From assembly GCA_963850425.1 (NCBI GenBank), contig CAWKLF010000007.1:62001-126000 (forward strand): a stretch of 64,000 nucleotides of DNA, given 5' to 3'. This document shows, piece by piece, positions 1-10,000 of this stretch. Position 1 is the stretch's first letter; every line of letters begins with the position of its first letter. Made by a program: the position numbers and the translations under genes. The DNA is from Gp1-AA133 sp963850425. GTDB lineage: Bacteria; Acidobacteriota; Terriglobia; Terriglobales; Acidobacteriaceae. The notes below the pieces were generated by a model that was given only the letters and a program-made list of their open reading frames with translations, had not been told where the DNA came from and ran no database searches.

Positions 1-216
1 TATGCCGAACACATTCAAGAGAGGTGATCACGTGCGACGGAATTCGGCGGCCGGGTGGGGAACGCACGAACTGCTATCGCGCGACAGCGCCTGCGGGCCC
101 CTCTTTTCCCACAAGAGCGCCATAAAGCCCTTCCCTATTCGGCGCGTTAATCACTACTCGATTTCGGGGAGAGGTGGCTGTTCGCGATAAGGCTACACTA
201 TGCGTTGCAGGGGACA

Positions 217-1572
217 ATGGCCGTCTGGGAGGCTTGGGGGATGAGGTCATCGTGGCTGCTTGCCGTCAGCTTTGCTGCATTGCTCAGCTTGATCGCCATT
301 CATGGCTACGCGACCATGCGGCGCGCCCGCACGATCCACAACGAGATGGCCGAGATCCATGGATCGTATCTCCGGACGGACGCTTTCCTTCGTGCGATTC
401 CAGACAAGATGTATCTCGGCGGACTAATGGTGCGGGACTACCTGCTTGATACGTCTCCCAGCAGCGCTTTCCAACACCAGCAGCAGTTACGAGTGATCCA
501 GTCGTCCGTCGAAGAACATCTAAGCCAGCTTGAAACTGAGGTCGGGCAGGAAGCAACGCCCTCGCTGAAACTCTTGCGCTCCGAAGTCCAAGCCTATTGG
601 GACTCGTTTGGGCCAATTTTCCAGTGGACTCCGGCACAGCGGCAGAAGCTGGGTCCAAAATTCCTGGTAGACGACGTGTTGCCGCGCTGGAACAAAGTTG
701 TCGACCTCGCCCAGGAAATCACGGCCCTCAACGAAGCCGACCTTCGCAAGGATCAACAACTCCAGGAGGCCAGCCAGCAGGAGTTCCAGAAATTCCTGCG
801 GCGAATGCTGGCACTGGTCTTGGGCATTGGCCTTCTGGTTGCTCTTCTCACTCTGCACCGTTTCACAGTGCTGGAGCGAAGAAGCCTGCAACATCAGCGT
901 GAAGTCGAACAGGCGCAAAATGAACTGCGCCGGTTGTCGCGGCGAGTCGTACAGACACAGGAGGAAGAGCGCAAATATATTTCTCGGGAGCTACACGATT
1001 CGGTTGGGCAGACGCTGACGGCCATCGGCCTCGAACTTGCGAATCTGTCAGCGCTGCAAGGATCGGGATCCTTCGATTCTCGGGTGAAGTCCCTTAAGGG
1101 GTTGAGCGAGGACATGATGCGATCGGTCCGCGACCTGGCCATGGGGCTGCGTCCGTCCATGCTGGATGATATGGGTCTGGGTTCAGCCTTGGAGTGGCAG
1201 GGGCGGCAGTTCTCCCGACGGTTGGGGATCCCGGTAACAGTAGACCTTCACGGAACGTTCGATGATTTACCGGACTCGCATCGCACCTGCATCTTTCGCG
1301 TGGTGCAGGAAGCCCTCACGAACTGCGCAAAACACGCTCGTGCCCGACATATTCGTATAATAGTCACGCACGCCGGCGAGACCGTCCATGCAATTATTCA
1401 GGATGATGGCGTAGGCTTCGACGCACGCCGGCGTTCGGCGACCGGAATCGGGTTGCTTGGCATGGAAGAGCGGGCGGAAGAACTGGGAGGCAAGCTCTCC
1501 GCCACGTCCGACAGACAAACCGGAACGAAAGTTGAACTTGAGGTGCCCGTTCCCAAGAAAGCAAAAGTATGA
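217..1572 (+). CDS. NarL-type sensor histidine kinase, membrane bound
   Basis: Predicted 451-residue sensor kinase. An N-terminal membrane segment (about residues 10-30), a periplasmic helical stretch of roughly 165 residues and a second membrane segment (about 195-215) precede a short linker and a HisKA_3 dimerisation box with ELHDSVGQTL; His260 is the likely phospho-acceptor. The C-terminal ATPase domain shows QEALTN, DDGVGFD and GIGLLGMEER boxes. The start ATG at 217 was chosen for an AGGGGA five bases upstream; ATG at 241 is an alternative. The stop overlaps the start of the following response regulator, so the two form a two-component pair. The signal sensed is unknown. The periplasmic region has the four-helix look common in NarX-like and chemoreceptor sensors (inference). 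Confidence 0.9.
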   Translation: MAVWEAWGMRSSWLLAVSFAALLSLIAIHGYATMRRARTIHNEMAEIHGSYLRTDAFLRAIPDKMYLGGLMVRDYLLDTSPSSAFQHQQQLRVIQSSVEEHLSQLETEVGQEATPSLKLLRSEVQAYWDSFGPIFQWTPAQRQKLGPKFLVDDVLPRWNKVVDLAQEITALNEADLRKDQQLQEASQQEFQKFLRRMLALVLGIGLLVALLTLHRFTVLERRSLQHQREVEQAQNELRRLSRRVVQTQEEERKYISRELHDSVGQTLTAIGLELANLSALQGSGSFDSRVKSLKGLSEDMMRSVRDLAMGLRPSMLDDMGLGSALEWQGRQFSRRLGIPVTVDLHGTFDDLPDSHRTCIFRVVQEALTNCAKHARARHIRIIVTHAGETVHAIIQDDGVGFDARRRSATGIGLLGMEERAEELGGKLSATSDRQTGTKVELEVPVPKKAKV

Positions 1573-2225
1573 ATAAACTCCGGATTCTCGTTGCAGATGA
1601 CCATGGTGTCGTGCGGAAGGGGATTTGCCTGCAGTTACAACAGCACGAGCATTTTCAGGTGGTAGGGGAAGCCGGCGACGGTCGCGAAGCGGTTCAGCTG
1701 GCGGAAACCTTGAAACCTGACATTATCGTGATGGACATTGCGATGCCGAATCTGAACGGCATCGACGCAACCGAGCAGATCGTGAAGAACAGGCCGCAGG
1801 TAGGCGTGATCCTGTTGAGCATGCATTCCGACGACAGCTACCTCTCTCGAGCATTGAATGCAGGTGCGAGAGGATATCTTGTAAAAGAAACGGCTGACGC
1901 CGACTTGCCGCGCGCGGTGGAAGTCGCTGCCCAGGGCAAGCCGTTCTTCAGCCCGGCGATCAGCAAGTTGCTGGTGGAAGACTACATGCGCCGCATGCAA
2001 CAGCAGGGGCTCAATGACTCTTACGAGCTCCTGACCGTGCGCGAAAAGGAAACCCTGCAGCTGGCAGCCGAAGGCAAGACCAACAAAGAGATTGCAAAGA
2101 TTCTGGATGTCGGCGTTTCAACCGTTGAAACCCATCGGTTCAACGTGATGCAGAAACTTGGACTGCATAGTTCTGCGGACATCGTGCTCTACGCGGTGCG
2201 CAACAAAATTATTACGGCGAACTAG
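1569..2225 (+). CDS. NarL/FixJ-family response regulator
   Basis: 218-residue regulator: receiver domain (residues 1-120) with Asp56 in VMDIAMPNLNG as the phosphorylation site and the switch-region Lys in YLVKETADAD, then a LuxR-type helix-turn-helix (about 150-215) with LTVREKETLQLAAEGKTNKEIA and VSTVETHRFNVMQKLGL. It overlaps the upstream kinase by four bases (ATGA), so it is very probably its cognate partner. It ends only 15 bp from the convergent adaptor gene at the end of the multicopper-oxidase locus. That proximity makes the pair a candidate regulator of the locus, but nothing in the sequence proves it. Confidence 0.92.
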   Translation: MNKLRILVADDHGVVRKGICLQLQQHEHFQVVGEAGDGREAVQLAETLKPDIIVMDIAMPNLNGIDATEQIVKNRPQVGVILLSMHSDDSYLSRALNAGARGYLVKETADADLPRAVEVAAQGKPFFSPAISKLLVEDYMRRMQQQGLNDSYELLTVREKETLQLAAEGKTNKEIAKILDVGVSTVETHRFNVMQKLGLHSSADIVLYAVRNKIITAN

Positions 2226-2239
2226 CCGGAAGCACCGTT

Positions 2240-3412
2240 CTAAGGACGGCCCGAGGGCGTTTGGTACGATTCGCCAGTCGCTGTGAGCAGAGGTTCTTTT
2301 CGCGTACGACTCTCCGAATCCCGCAGAAAGTGACCAGGGACCGCGACCCGGTCGCCTTCGGAGAGTCCACGTCGAACCAGGACCCTATCTCCAAACGTGT
2401 TCCCCAGTTCAACGACTCGCGGTTCAAAAGTGTGATTGCCTGTTTCGACGTAGACGATGTTTTCAATCCCGTTGTCGACCGCAGCCTCTCTAGGTATGCA
2501 CAGGCCCGAGGGCGCGGAAATCTGCAGTTCGACATTCACGTACATGTCCGGACGAAGCAGCAGGGCTGGATTCTGCGCTTCTAGTTTCACCTGAGGCACG
2601 CGACCTTCAGGATGGACTAGCGGCACCGCGGAACTCACGACCGCCTGAAGGGTTCTTCCGGTTTGCGGTATGACAATCCTCGCCTTGGCACCGGGTTTCA
2701 AGAACGGCATCTCTCCGGGCAGAACGCTGGTGAAAACCCAGACCCGGCTTAGGTCGACGATGCGGAATATTTCGGTGCCGGGTTCCAGCCTTTGCTGCTG
2801 GACCAGGTTTCGGACCACCACCATGCCATCCGCGGGAGCCACGATTTCAATGTCGCGCGTTGCCACGCGTTTTTGGGCCACTTGATGAATCTGCGGTTCG
2901 CCCATGCCCATTGACATCAAGATCTTCTCGTTGGCGTGGACTCCGTCCTCAGCCTGGCGGATATCGTTCGGACGCTTGCCGGCTTTGGCACTTTCGAACG
3001 CTTGCAGAGAGAAGAAATAGGCTTGCTGGGCTTTAATGAGCTCGTTACTGAAGAAGGTCGCGAGCTTCTCGCCCTTATGCACGATCGTTCCAGGTGAGTT
3101 ATTTCCCAGGCTGCTGATGCGGCCGTCACTCCCGGCAAAGATGCGGTAGATGCGACTGTCATCCTCTTCGATCGTGCCCTTCGCATGCACCGCGCGCAAT
3201 CCGGTTTGACGACGTACGGGTTCTATACGGAAACTGGTGACTCGCGGGAGGGCAACCGGCAACTTGTCCTGCGCAACCGAGAGAGTTCCCGGCGTTGGGA
3301 CGCGCGCAGCGGATGCGTCGGCTAGGGTTGTCGAAGGAACGGTGAGGCGCCCCAGCACAAATCCGAAAACCGCCAAGGCAGCGATCGCGATTCCCAGAAC
3401 CCGTTTCTGCAA
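2240..3412 (-). CDS. CusB/HlyD-like RND periplasmic adaptor (orphan)
   Basis: 390-residue membrane-fusion protein with an N-terminal signal anchor (IAIAALAVFGFVLGRL). The middle shows the lipoyl/barrel-sandwich pattern (GRISSLGNNSPGTIVHKGEKLA and IVAPADGMVVVRN), flanking a helical hairpin, and ends in the beta-barrel and membrane-proximal domains. The general look is closest to heavy-metal (CusB-type) adaptors. The TTG start is supported by AAGGAG eight bases upstream. It lies 41 bp downstream of the small exported protein that closes the second oxidase cassette and in the same direction, so it is probably co-transcribed. No RND permease or TolC gene adjoins it; the complete RND set at 44.9-50.8 kb has its own adaptor. 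A role in copper or metal handling for the oxidase is an inference. Confidence 0.85.
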   Translation of the reverse strand: MQKRVLGIAIAALAVFGFVLGRLTVPSTTLADASAARVPTPGTLSVAQDKLPVALPRVTSFRIEPVRRQTGLRAVHAKGTIEEDDSRIYRIFAGSDGRISSLGNNSPGTIVHKGEKLATFFSNELIKAQQAYFFSLQAFESAKAGKRPNDIRQAEDGVHANEKILMSMGMGEPQIHQVAQKRVATRDIEIVAPADGMVVVRNLVQQQRLEPGTEIFRIVDLSRVWVFTSVLPGEMPFLKPGAKARIVIPQTGRTLQAVVSSAVPLVHPEGRVPQVKLEAQNPALLLRPDMYVNVELQISAPSGLCIPREAAVDNGIENIVYVETGNHTFEPRVVELGNTFGDRVLVRRGLSEGDRVAVPGHFLRDSESRTRKEPLLTATGESYQTPSGRP

Positions 3413-3453
3413 GGGCTGCTCCTTAGGTTCAGACTTAATCGTCGACCGCGTCC

Positions 3454-3966
3454 CTAGTTCACCACCAACGGCCCGCTGTCGAAGTCTCCGATATGCACGC
3501 TCACTTGACTGCCCGCCTTAATCATCTTTGCGGGATTCGCGAATAGCATCCAGTAGGTTCGGCCAGCTTCGGGAGGATTCACGTTGCGCAACTGGCCGAT
3601 TTTGTCGGGGGAGGGCACGATGACTTTTGCTCCGGTCGTGGCATCGACCAGATAGGGCTTTATTTTGCGATCAAACAGCATCTTTGCTGCTTTCGGATCG
3701 AGGACGCGGTAGCGAAACTGAAGCATGTAGCCTGCCGAGGTCTGGTGGACATCGAGAACTTCGATGCCCCATTCCCGCTTCAGGGGCGTCGCGGAAATAT
3801 TCTTTCGCGCGCGCAGAGCGGCTTTAGGAGCGGCATCGCTTGCTTCCGCCGTGATTGACGGAGCCCCGTTTGCGGCTTCCTGAGCTGCACTTGAAATGAC
3901 AATGCTACCCACCAGAAATCCGGCGAGCAGCATGAGAGTGCTTTTCCTTGAAGTCTTCTCTAGCAT
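3454..3966 (-). CDS. Small exported protein D2 of the oxidase cassette
   Basis: 170-residue protein with an N-terminal signal/membrane segment (LMLLAGFLVGSIVISSAAQ), an Ala-rich linker and a beta-rich domain of about 105 residues (REWGIEVLDV, FRYRVLD, LFANP, HIGDF). It is clearly homologous to the protein at 14963-15508, which occupies the same place behind the other giant gene. I chose ATG 3966 because an earlier in-frame ATG (4026) lies beyond the perfect hairpin at 3997-4023. No function is known to me for this domain. Its constant position after the giant gene points to a shared role in secretion, assembly or metal loading (inference). Confidence 0.75.
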   Translation of the reverse strand: MLEKTSRKSTLMLLAGFLVGSIVISSAAQEAANGAPSITAEASDAAPKAALRARKNISATPLKREWGIEVLDVHQTSAGYMLQFRYRVLDPKAAKMLFDRKIKPYLVDATTGAKVIVPSPDKIGQLRNVNPPEAGRTYWMLFANPAKMIKAGSQVSVHIGDFDSGPLVVN

Positions 3967-3996
3967 CTTTCTTCGAGATCCTTTCCGATGAAGCGA

Positions 3997-4023
3997 GCGG
4001 GACCGATTCAGCATCGGTCCCGC
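3997..4023 (-). terminator. Perfect hairpin after giant gene C2, no T-tract
   Basis: An 11-bp perfect inverted repeat (GCGGGACCGAT / ATCGGTCCCGC, loop of five bases) lies 12 bp past the stop of the giant gene and 30 bp before the D2 start. No T-run follows on the minus strand, so it may be a weak terminator, an mRNA 3'-end stabiliser or a processing site that lowers D2 expression. A related GGGACCG/CGGTCCC hairpin follows the paralogous giant gene. Confidence 0.6.
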
Positions 4024-4035
4024 CATTCTGATCGT

Positions 4036-7000
4036 TTACGGGGTTGTTCCGCCGGAGAAGTTGTCGACAGCAGTGAGCGGACCTAGCTGCATGCCGATGC
4101 GACCTCCGCCAGTGAAGCTTGTGCTGACCGGAGAAGCGGTGAGCAGAGTAGAAGTTCCCGCCCGGGTTCTCCAGACCTGCACCGCCCCTGCAGCATCCAC
4201 GGTGGCTGTCAGTGTGTCGCCATTCGCGAAGTTCCCGAAACCAGTCAGCGTCGCTACGGTTGTAGCTGTGCCGCCGGTCACGGTAGCGATGGTGACCGAT
4301 CCGCCTCCGGCACTCTGGTACCGGACACGAACGTAGTTGGCCGGATTCGTCGTCGTGCCGCCACTGGCCTTCAATACAAGCCCGGTATTGTTGATCGGTG
4401 GCAGCAGGCCAGCGAAGGTGAAGGCAGCTCCCTGCGAGTTGCCGAAGGGATTACCAGCTCCCGCCCAGTAGGCGTTTCCGCTGAGCAGAGTGACCGCGAG
4501 GTTGCCGGTGATGCCCACACCGCTCGAGTTCCAGTTCGCGCCGAGATTGGTTGAATTCGCTCGGTTAAAGTTGTCGAGCACCGTTAACGTGGGCAGCGTC
4601 GAACCGCCGCCGCCACCGCCGCCACCCGTGCCTACCTCGTCAGCTCCAATGTCGAAGCCTCCGCCTTGCGGACGGCTCTGACCATCGAAGTCATGGTTAG
4701 GGGCATTCGAAGCACTGCCCGTGTTTACCGGCGATCCCGCGCCCAGGTGATAGTCACCCATGCGGGTCAGGGGGCCCCAGCGAACGTCAATCCAGTTGCC
4801 ACCTTCGTCAAGCGCCGGAACTGGCGTCAACGTCGTGACTTCCGTGATCAAGCGCAATGTGCGTGGGCCATTGCAATAACCACTCGTGACCTGCGGGTCG
4901 GTGGTGGTATTGCCGGGATACCCGGTCGTGCTGGTCAGGATCGACGACGACGGGTTGAGGCGCTGGGCACCCGGCGTCGGGGATGTATCTCCCACGAGTC
5001 CAAGATCCCAATAGTAGGCGCCGGTTGGGCAGTTTCCAATTGAACTCTGCGAAAGGACCGGCACGAGTCGCGCCGTCCCTCCCGATCCGTCGTAGTTAAA
5101 AGCGCGGTTGCGGTAGACGATGTTATTGGTGAGTGCAGGATTGGAGAACACCCGGTAAGAGGCGATTGCTCCCGAGTTTCCGAACGCACCCACCAATCCG
5201 TTGGGACCGGTGCTGTGCCGTTCCGACGAGATACCCGCGGGCTGTTTTACCGACGTGTTCGGACCCGCCGTGAACGTCGTACCTACCGTCGAGGTGCTGT
5301 CGTTGTTCATGACGGTGTTGTTCACGATGGTGGAGCGAGCAGTGTCCTGCAGCGAGATGCCGCCCCCAGAGTAGCCCGCAACGTTGTTCACGATCATGTT
5401 GTTCGTGATCGTCACCTGCCACCAGGCGTTGGGATTGTTAGGAGCGTTCTGCACGTCCACGCCGTTGACCTGCTGTGTGCGGATGCCGCCGCCGTGGCCC
5501 GCGCCCGCATGGTTGCCCTGGATCAGGTTCGCGTCGATCGTGACCGTGCCCGAACCCAGCGTCCGTCCGCCGCCGATCGGCGTTTCGCCGCCGACGAAGA
5601 TGCCACCGCCAGAAACGCTGAGACTCTGGTTGTAGTTCTGGTTGAACACGATCTCGTTATTGGCAATGACGCCGGCGTTGCTCAGACCAACATGGCCGAT
5701 TCCACCGCCGTCTCCCCCGCTGAAGTTGCCGCAGATGAAGTTCGACTTGACGTTGTAGTTGTCAGTTCCGGTGCACAGCGACAGACCGCCCCCGGCCGAA
5801 CCTTCCACGCTGCCGTTAGTGGTGATTGCGTTGTGGTGAATGTTGACGTTGCTGTTGAAGCCGAATGGTCCGTTGCCCGTTACATCCTCCAGGAACGGAT
5901 GGCCGACGCGAACTCCGCCGTGGTATAGGCCGGAGTTCCCGAACACCCGGTTATTGGAAATTTCCAGGAAGTGCGCCCATCCGTTAACGAAGATTCCGCC
6001 GCCGCCATCGCCGCCTGTGACGGCGAAGCCGTCAATCCGCGAAGCGTGAGTGCGGAAGCTGGTGGCTCCGTTCGCAGTGTTCTTGGCGAGGACGGTGATG
6101 CCTGCTCCCTCTTCCGTTCCGAGGAGGCCAGGCCCGATGATGGGTGCGCCATCAACGCCGTTCTGACCCGGCAGCAGGTCGATCGTCGCCGCGTTGAACA
6201 GACCGAGGACCTTTGTCCGCCAGAGATCAAGCTTCTCTGCCGGGAACTTGGCTGCATTGATGATTGTCGAACCGGCACCCGAACCCTGCAGTCGAACCGG
6301 CTTCCACATGACAACCAGTTCTTCGTAGGTGCCTGGGCTCACCAGGATCAAGTCACCCGGAGTGGCCGCGTCGACGGCCGCCTGGATGGTCGGGTAAGCC
6401 GAGGGCACTCGTTTCGGAGTTGTGTTCTGGACCGTGACAGTCACTGAGTTGACGGTTGCTTTCCCGTTATCGCCACGCGTAACAACCAGTTCTCCGGTGA
6501 CGACATTCGCCGGGAACGTGGCCGTGATGGAAGTCGCCGTCCAGTTGACGCTGCTGGCCGCGACGTTGCCGATCTTGACGCTCGACACCGCAACACAACC
6601 AGAACCGATGGCCGTGCACTGCGCGCCGAAGCCCATGTCGCGATCGATGGTTTTCTGGTTGAAGGGTGCGGTGGTAGCCGACGGTCCTTCATAGGCTGGG
6701 TTCGGCACGGGTGTCTGGCCCATCGCCGTGATGACCAGCGTGCGCGTTCCGCCCGGAGTGATGAACGGTCCGTCGCCATCTCCGTTGACTTGTTTGATCG
6801 CTGGAGTGCCGTCCGGGAAAGCGCAGTCCACCGGGTTGTAGCCCGAGGCAAACGCCGCCACCGGAAGAACCGGAGTGTCCAGGTACGTGGTCGTGCCCGG
6901 CATGTACTGCATCGTGTAACAGAAGTTGCTGTACATCGGGTTGTACTGCGGATCGGTGATCAACGGGCTGTTCGCGTCGCTCAGGTTCGCGTGGATCGGC

Positions 7001-10000
7001 CCCGGATCATTCATGCAGGTCGTCACCATGGCAGGCGAGTAGCCGCTGGGCAACGGAACGTTCGCATTCCAGGTCGAGGGCACGAGGCCGCTGAAGATAC
7101 CCCACTGATCGGAATACGTACGGCCCAATTCCCTGCCGTTGAAGTCGCGAATCGATACCGGCACGAACGGCGGCGCCCACTTTTCGCCAAAGTTCGGCGA
7201 AGCAGGATTGAATTCCTGCGACAAGTCGTCGAGGATCATTCCGTTGAAGTGAGACGAAACCGGAACCGAAGTGAAGAGGTGGAAGTCGGCAATTCCCTGC
7301 GACTGATCGGTCAGGATGACTTCTTTACGATCACACGTCGGACGGTCCGCGCCGGCGTAGGGTGCAGCCATCGTCGGGAACAAACTCAAATTGTCGGGCA
7401 CGCGCCGAATGTCGCCGACGCATGCAGGATTGGCGATGCCGGGACTGGGAGCGAAGGCCTCCCGAATAATTGCCTGGTCCGGCATGACGGCGATCACTCC
7501 GAACATAGGTTCGTTCACGACCGGTGCGATGTAGGAGTCGCCGATCAGGACGTTCTTGTCTTCTTCCTTCACCAGTTCGTACCCGTCCGGTACGACGACC
7601 TCGACCACATAGGTACCTGCGGGAATTCCGGTGAACGAGTAGCGTCCGTCATACACACCTGGACGTACCTGGTTCCAGTTATGCATGCCGTCGTAGCAGT
7701 GATCCACCGGCAGAGCGAACTTCTGCAGGGATTCTGCGTAGAAGGCGTCGTTGGTCTTCTGTCCGGGACAGCCCGTGGGTTTCGACGTATCGAAGCTCGT
7801 GCTCATGGTCTCAGCCACGAACACCAGGCCCTTACCGCCGTTCTGGGTCTGAACCTGCTTGTAGAGCCGTACTTTTACGTTCGGAACCGCCGGTTCCCAT
7901 TCGTTGATCACGGCCATGCGCACGTCATCTTCACTTCGAGTCGAAGCGTAAGAGATCATGCCTGTGATGCCGCCGTTCTCTCCGGGCTGAAACGGTTGCC
8001 GTCCCCAGTTGAGAACTGCGGTCTGGCTGACAAATCCCTGCCAACCTTCGCTGCGCACGGGACCGACTTCGGTGCGGTGCGTGGACTCGCCCGTTGGATA
8101 GGTGGAGTTGAGCACGCCCGGACGCAATGGATCGGAAGTCACCGGTCCGCCACCGTCCACAGTGATATCGACACCGGTCGATTTATGGTTCATCGGATCG
8201 GCGTCTACCACCATCCAGTTGAAGAACGGGAATGCCTCGTCGAACGAGTAGTACCCGTTGTTATCCATCGTGCTGAACTGGTACATGCTGCCGTCGCGGA
8301 AGCGAACGGCAATGGGAGCGTTGGGGAAGGGCTGCTCACCGTCGTCCCAGATGCCGTTACCGGCATTTGCCGGGTTGCCACCGCCATCGTCGACGAATAC
8401 GTTGTTCTCAATCCGGCTGAACCAGCTGAACACGGGAACGTTGCCCACATTGCCGCCACCAGGGACGGTCACAGTGCGGCTGGCAATGATCTGGTCGAGC
8501 CACTGGTCCCACACAACCAGTTCGTAAGTTCCGTTGGGGACGTTGCGGAGCGAAAATCCGCCTTCGTCATTGCACTTCGCGACCGCGATATCGTCGCCTA
8601 CACCGTTTCCGGAGTTCAGACCCACCCAGCACGTCGTGAAGGCCAGCGCTTCCCGCGAATTGCTGTCATAGATGCTCTGGTCCGGCGGACGTGACATGTG
8701 CAGGTTCGTCACGGTACCGGTCACGGTATTGGGGCCCGTCGGCCTCGGCACAACGGGCGCATTGGCATCGACGAAGCCAATGAATACGTGGTATCCGGGA
8801 GGGCCGAATTCCTGGAAGTACGGCGGTTCATTCGCTTTCACCCAGGCATCGATGCCACGCGTGCCTTCGATCGTCGCGGTCTGCACCCACTGCCGCAAGG
8901 GAGCATTGTTTCCGTTTCCCCGGCGAGCACCTGCCGGCGGATCGGCGAGCAGCGTGTACTTGCCTGGAGCCAAGTTTTGGATCAGCGCGGTGCCATCCGG
9001 ACAAGTCAAGATCACGCCCACCGGATCGGTCCCAGGGCATCCTGGAGTTCCACGCAGAGCGTTTTTCAGCGGGTTGCCAATCGCATCAAACGACATCTGC
9101 CCGCCGTTCATGCCATAGCGGCCGCCCGCATCGAGCACGGTGATCTGGAAGTTGCCCAGACCGCCTTCGTTGCCGTCAGGCGCGCCATTGGTTGGGCTGT
9201 TGTCTTCGAAGATCAAAGCACTGATTTGCGCAGTCTTGAGGGGTTGCGGATTGGTCAGAACCTGCACGGAAGTCTGGCCAGGCCGGATGGGTGCTCCACC
9301 CACCGAGTGTCCATCCCCGTCGCCGGCATCGTTCGGCAATACCGAGACGAAGTAATACTTGGTCGGATCGAGGACCACTTCGCTGATCGGTACTTGCTCG
9401 GTGCAGAGAGTCCCCACGCAACCCTGCGCGACCACCGGCATGTTGCTGGCGTGGAAGGCGAGAGCCTGTGAAGGCGCGGTGGTGCTGAAGCCCTCGTGAT
9501 GCCAGGTGCGGTCCTCTTCCACCAGCCAGCGGTATTCGCTGATAGTCACATTGGGCGTGGCGGTCGGATCGATCACGGTCATCGAAAGATTGCTGACCGT
9601 GCCAAAGTGCAAAGAGACGGTGGCCAGCGTGCTCTGTAGTGCCGCATCTTTCGCGGGATACTGGAAGGTGTAGTCGCCCGGCGTAGCAGCTGACGCCGTA
9701 AACGAGCCGTCGCTGTTCAGAGTGACGGTCAGTCCCGCCGAAGCATTCTGTGCCGGACCAGCGGTTAAAGTGTCGCCGTCGTTGTCGGTGTCATTGCCGA
9801 GAACTCCGGGCTTCGGCACGTTGATGCTCATGCCGATGCGGTTGTCATAGACGCCGTCGTTGTGCGCGATCGGCGCTTCGTTACCGAAAGCCACGTTTAG
9901 CGTGACCGAGGCCACGTTGCTGGGAGTGCCTCCAGCGCTTACGCTGCCGTAATAAGTAAAGTAGTCCGAGCCTGAAAAATGTGCGTTCGGAGTGTAGGTG

